NCBI GenBank assembly: GCA_910578605.1
Contig: CAJTQG010000049.1
Location: 1-6,617 of the forward strand
Direction: 5' to 3'
Origin: an uncultured Lachnospiraceae bacterium
GTDB lineage: Bacteria; Bacillota; Clostridia; Lachnospirales; Lachnospiraceae
Length of the DNA: 6,617 nt
This document shows, piece by piece, positions 6,555-6,617 of the stretch. A program made the position numbers and the translations under genes. The first letter of the stretch is position 1; every line of letters begins with the position of its first letter. Under the pieces are notes generated by a model. That model made no database searches. It was not told where the DNA came from and saw nothing but the letters and a program-made list of their open reading frames with translations.

Positions 6555-6581
6555 CCGTTACTATAATTACAAATATTGCTT
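6555..6581 (-). repeat. Degenerate partial copy of the anti-repeat
   Basis: On the plus strand 6555-6570 matches 6488-6503 at 13 of 16 positions (shared core CCGTTACT, then TA, T, AC). After one gap the similarity continues as TATT-CTT (6574-6581 against 6508-6515). It would lie at the 5' end of the long tracrRNA. It may be a decayed duplicate of the anti-repeat or of a CRISPR repeat; coincidence in AT-rich DNA cannot be excluded. Confidence 0.45.
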
Positions 6582-6587
6582 TTTAAG

Positions 6588-6616
6588 ATTATACCATATT
6601 TTTCCATTTCTGTAAA
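6588..6616 (-). promoter_or_regulatory. tracrRNA promoter (sigma-70 type)
   Basis: On the minus strand TTTACA (6616-6611) is separated by exactly 17 bp from TATAAT (6593-6588), which is preceded by TGG as an extended -10. The predicted start is an A near 6581. It lies at the window edge and points toward the tracrRNA and cas9; it could also supply cas operon mRNA by read-through. Confidence 0.78.
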
Positions 6617-6617
6617 T

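Larger units (their letters stand above)
6434..6581 (-). ncRNA. Predicted tracrRNA
   Basis: The tracrRNA pairs with the crRNA repeat, is trimmed by RNase III and loads Cas9. Read on the minus strand the parts come in the expected order: a promoter (6616-6588), leader, anti-repeat (~6528-6493), a 13-nt nexus hairpin CGGT-AGTAC-ACCG (6490-6478), a single-stranded AAAAGCTC stretch, and a terminator stem-loop with T-tract (6468-6434). This resembles the layout of known tracrRNAs such as that of S. thermophilus CRISPR1 (anti-repeat, nexus, then final hairpin). The 5' end at ~6581 is inferred from the promoter; a second possible start near 6514 would give an ~80-nt short form. The array is not in the window, so pairing with a real repeat could not be tested. 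It lies ~65 bp upstream of cas9 on the same strand. Confidence 0.8.

Noticed and set aside
6370..6617. A CRISPR array next to the tracrRNA
   Set aside because: Only one full anti-repeat and one degenerate partial copy occur, without regular spacing or conserved repeats.

Overview
This 6.6 kb window holds a compact, apparently intact type II-C CRISPR-Cas locus on the minus strand (tracrRNA, cas9, cas1, cas2) with an IS256-family insertion sequence directly downstream of cas2. The AT-rich DNA, strong AGGAGG-type ribosome binding sites and protein sequence style point to a Gram-positive Clostridia-like host, perhaps a gut Lachnospiraceae member. That taxonomic guess is inference; no housekeeping gene is present to confirm it.

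Layout, left to right. Positions ~14-1431 are an IS256-type element: a DDE transposase on the plus strand (57-1298), a 13-bp inverted repeat near its ends, a 14-bp-stem hairpin that buries the transposase ribosome binding site, and a near-consensus promoter at the right end that points outward. Positions 1475-6369 are the minus-strand operon: cas9 (1219 aa), then after 22 bp cas1 (299 aa), then cas2 (106 aa) overlapping cas1 by 8 bp. No csn2 or cas4 follows cas2 before the IS, which supports II-C. Positions 6370-6617 are non-coding and hold a predicted tracrRNA on the same strand as cas9: a consensus promoter at the window edge, a 36-nt anti-repeat, a nexus hairpin and an intrinsic terminator, followed by a short cas9 leader.

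How the parts work together: the tracrRNA should pair with crRNA repeats and load Cas9, an RNA-guided nuclease with RuvC and HNH sites all present, while Cas1 and Cas2 insert new spacers. No CRISPR array is in the window. The position just after cas2, a common place for the array, is taken by the IS, so the array may lie beyond the IS to the left, or elsewhere. The anti-repeat allows a prediction of the missing CRISPR repeat.

Most notable points: an ~80-residue polar extension ahead of RuvC-I in Cas9, backed by an excellent ribosome binding site; a predicted tracrRNA with a degenerate second copy of part of its anti-repeat; a predicted repeat that ends in a -10-like box; and an outward IS promoter aimed antisense into cas2-cas1.
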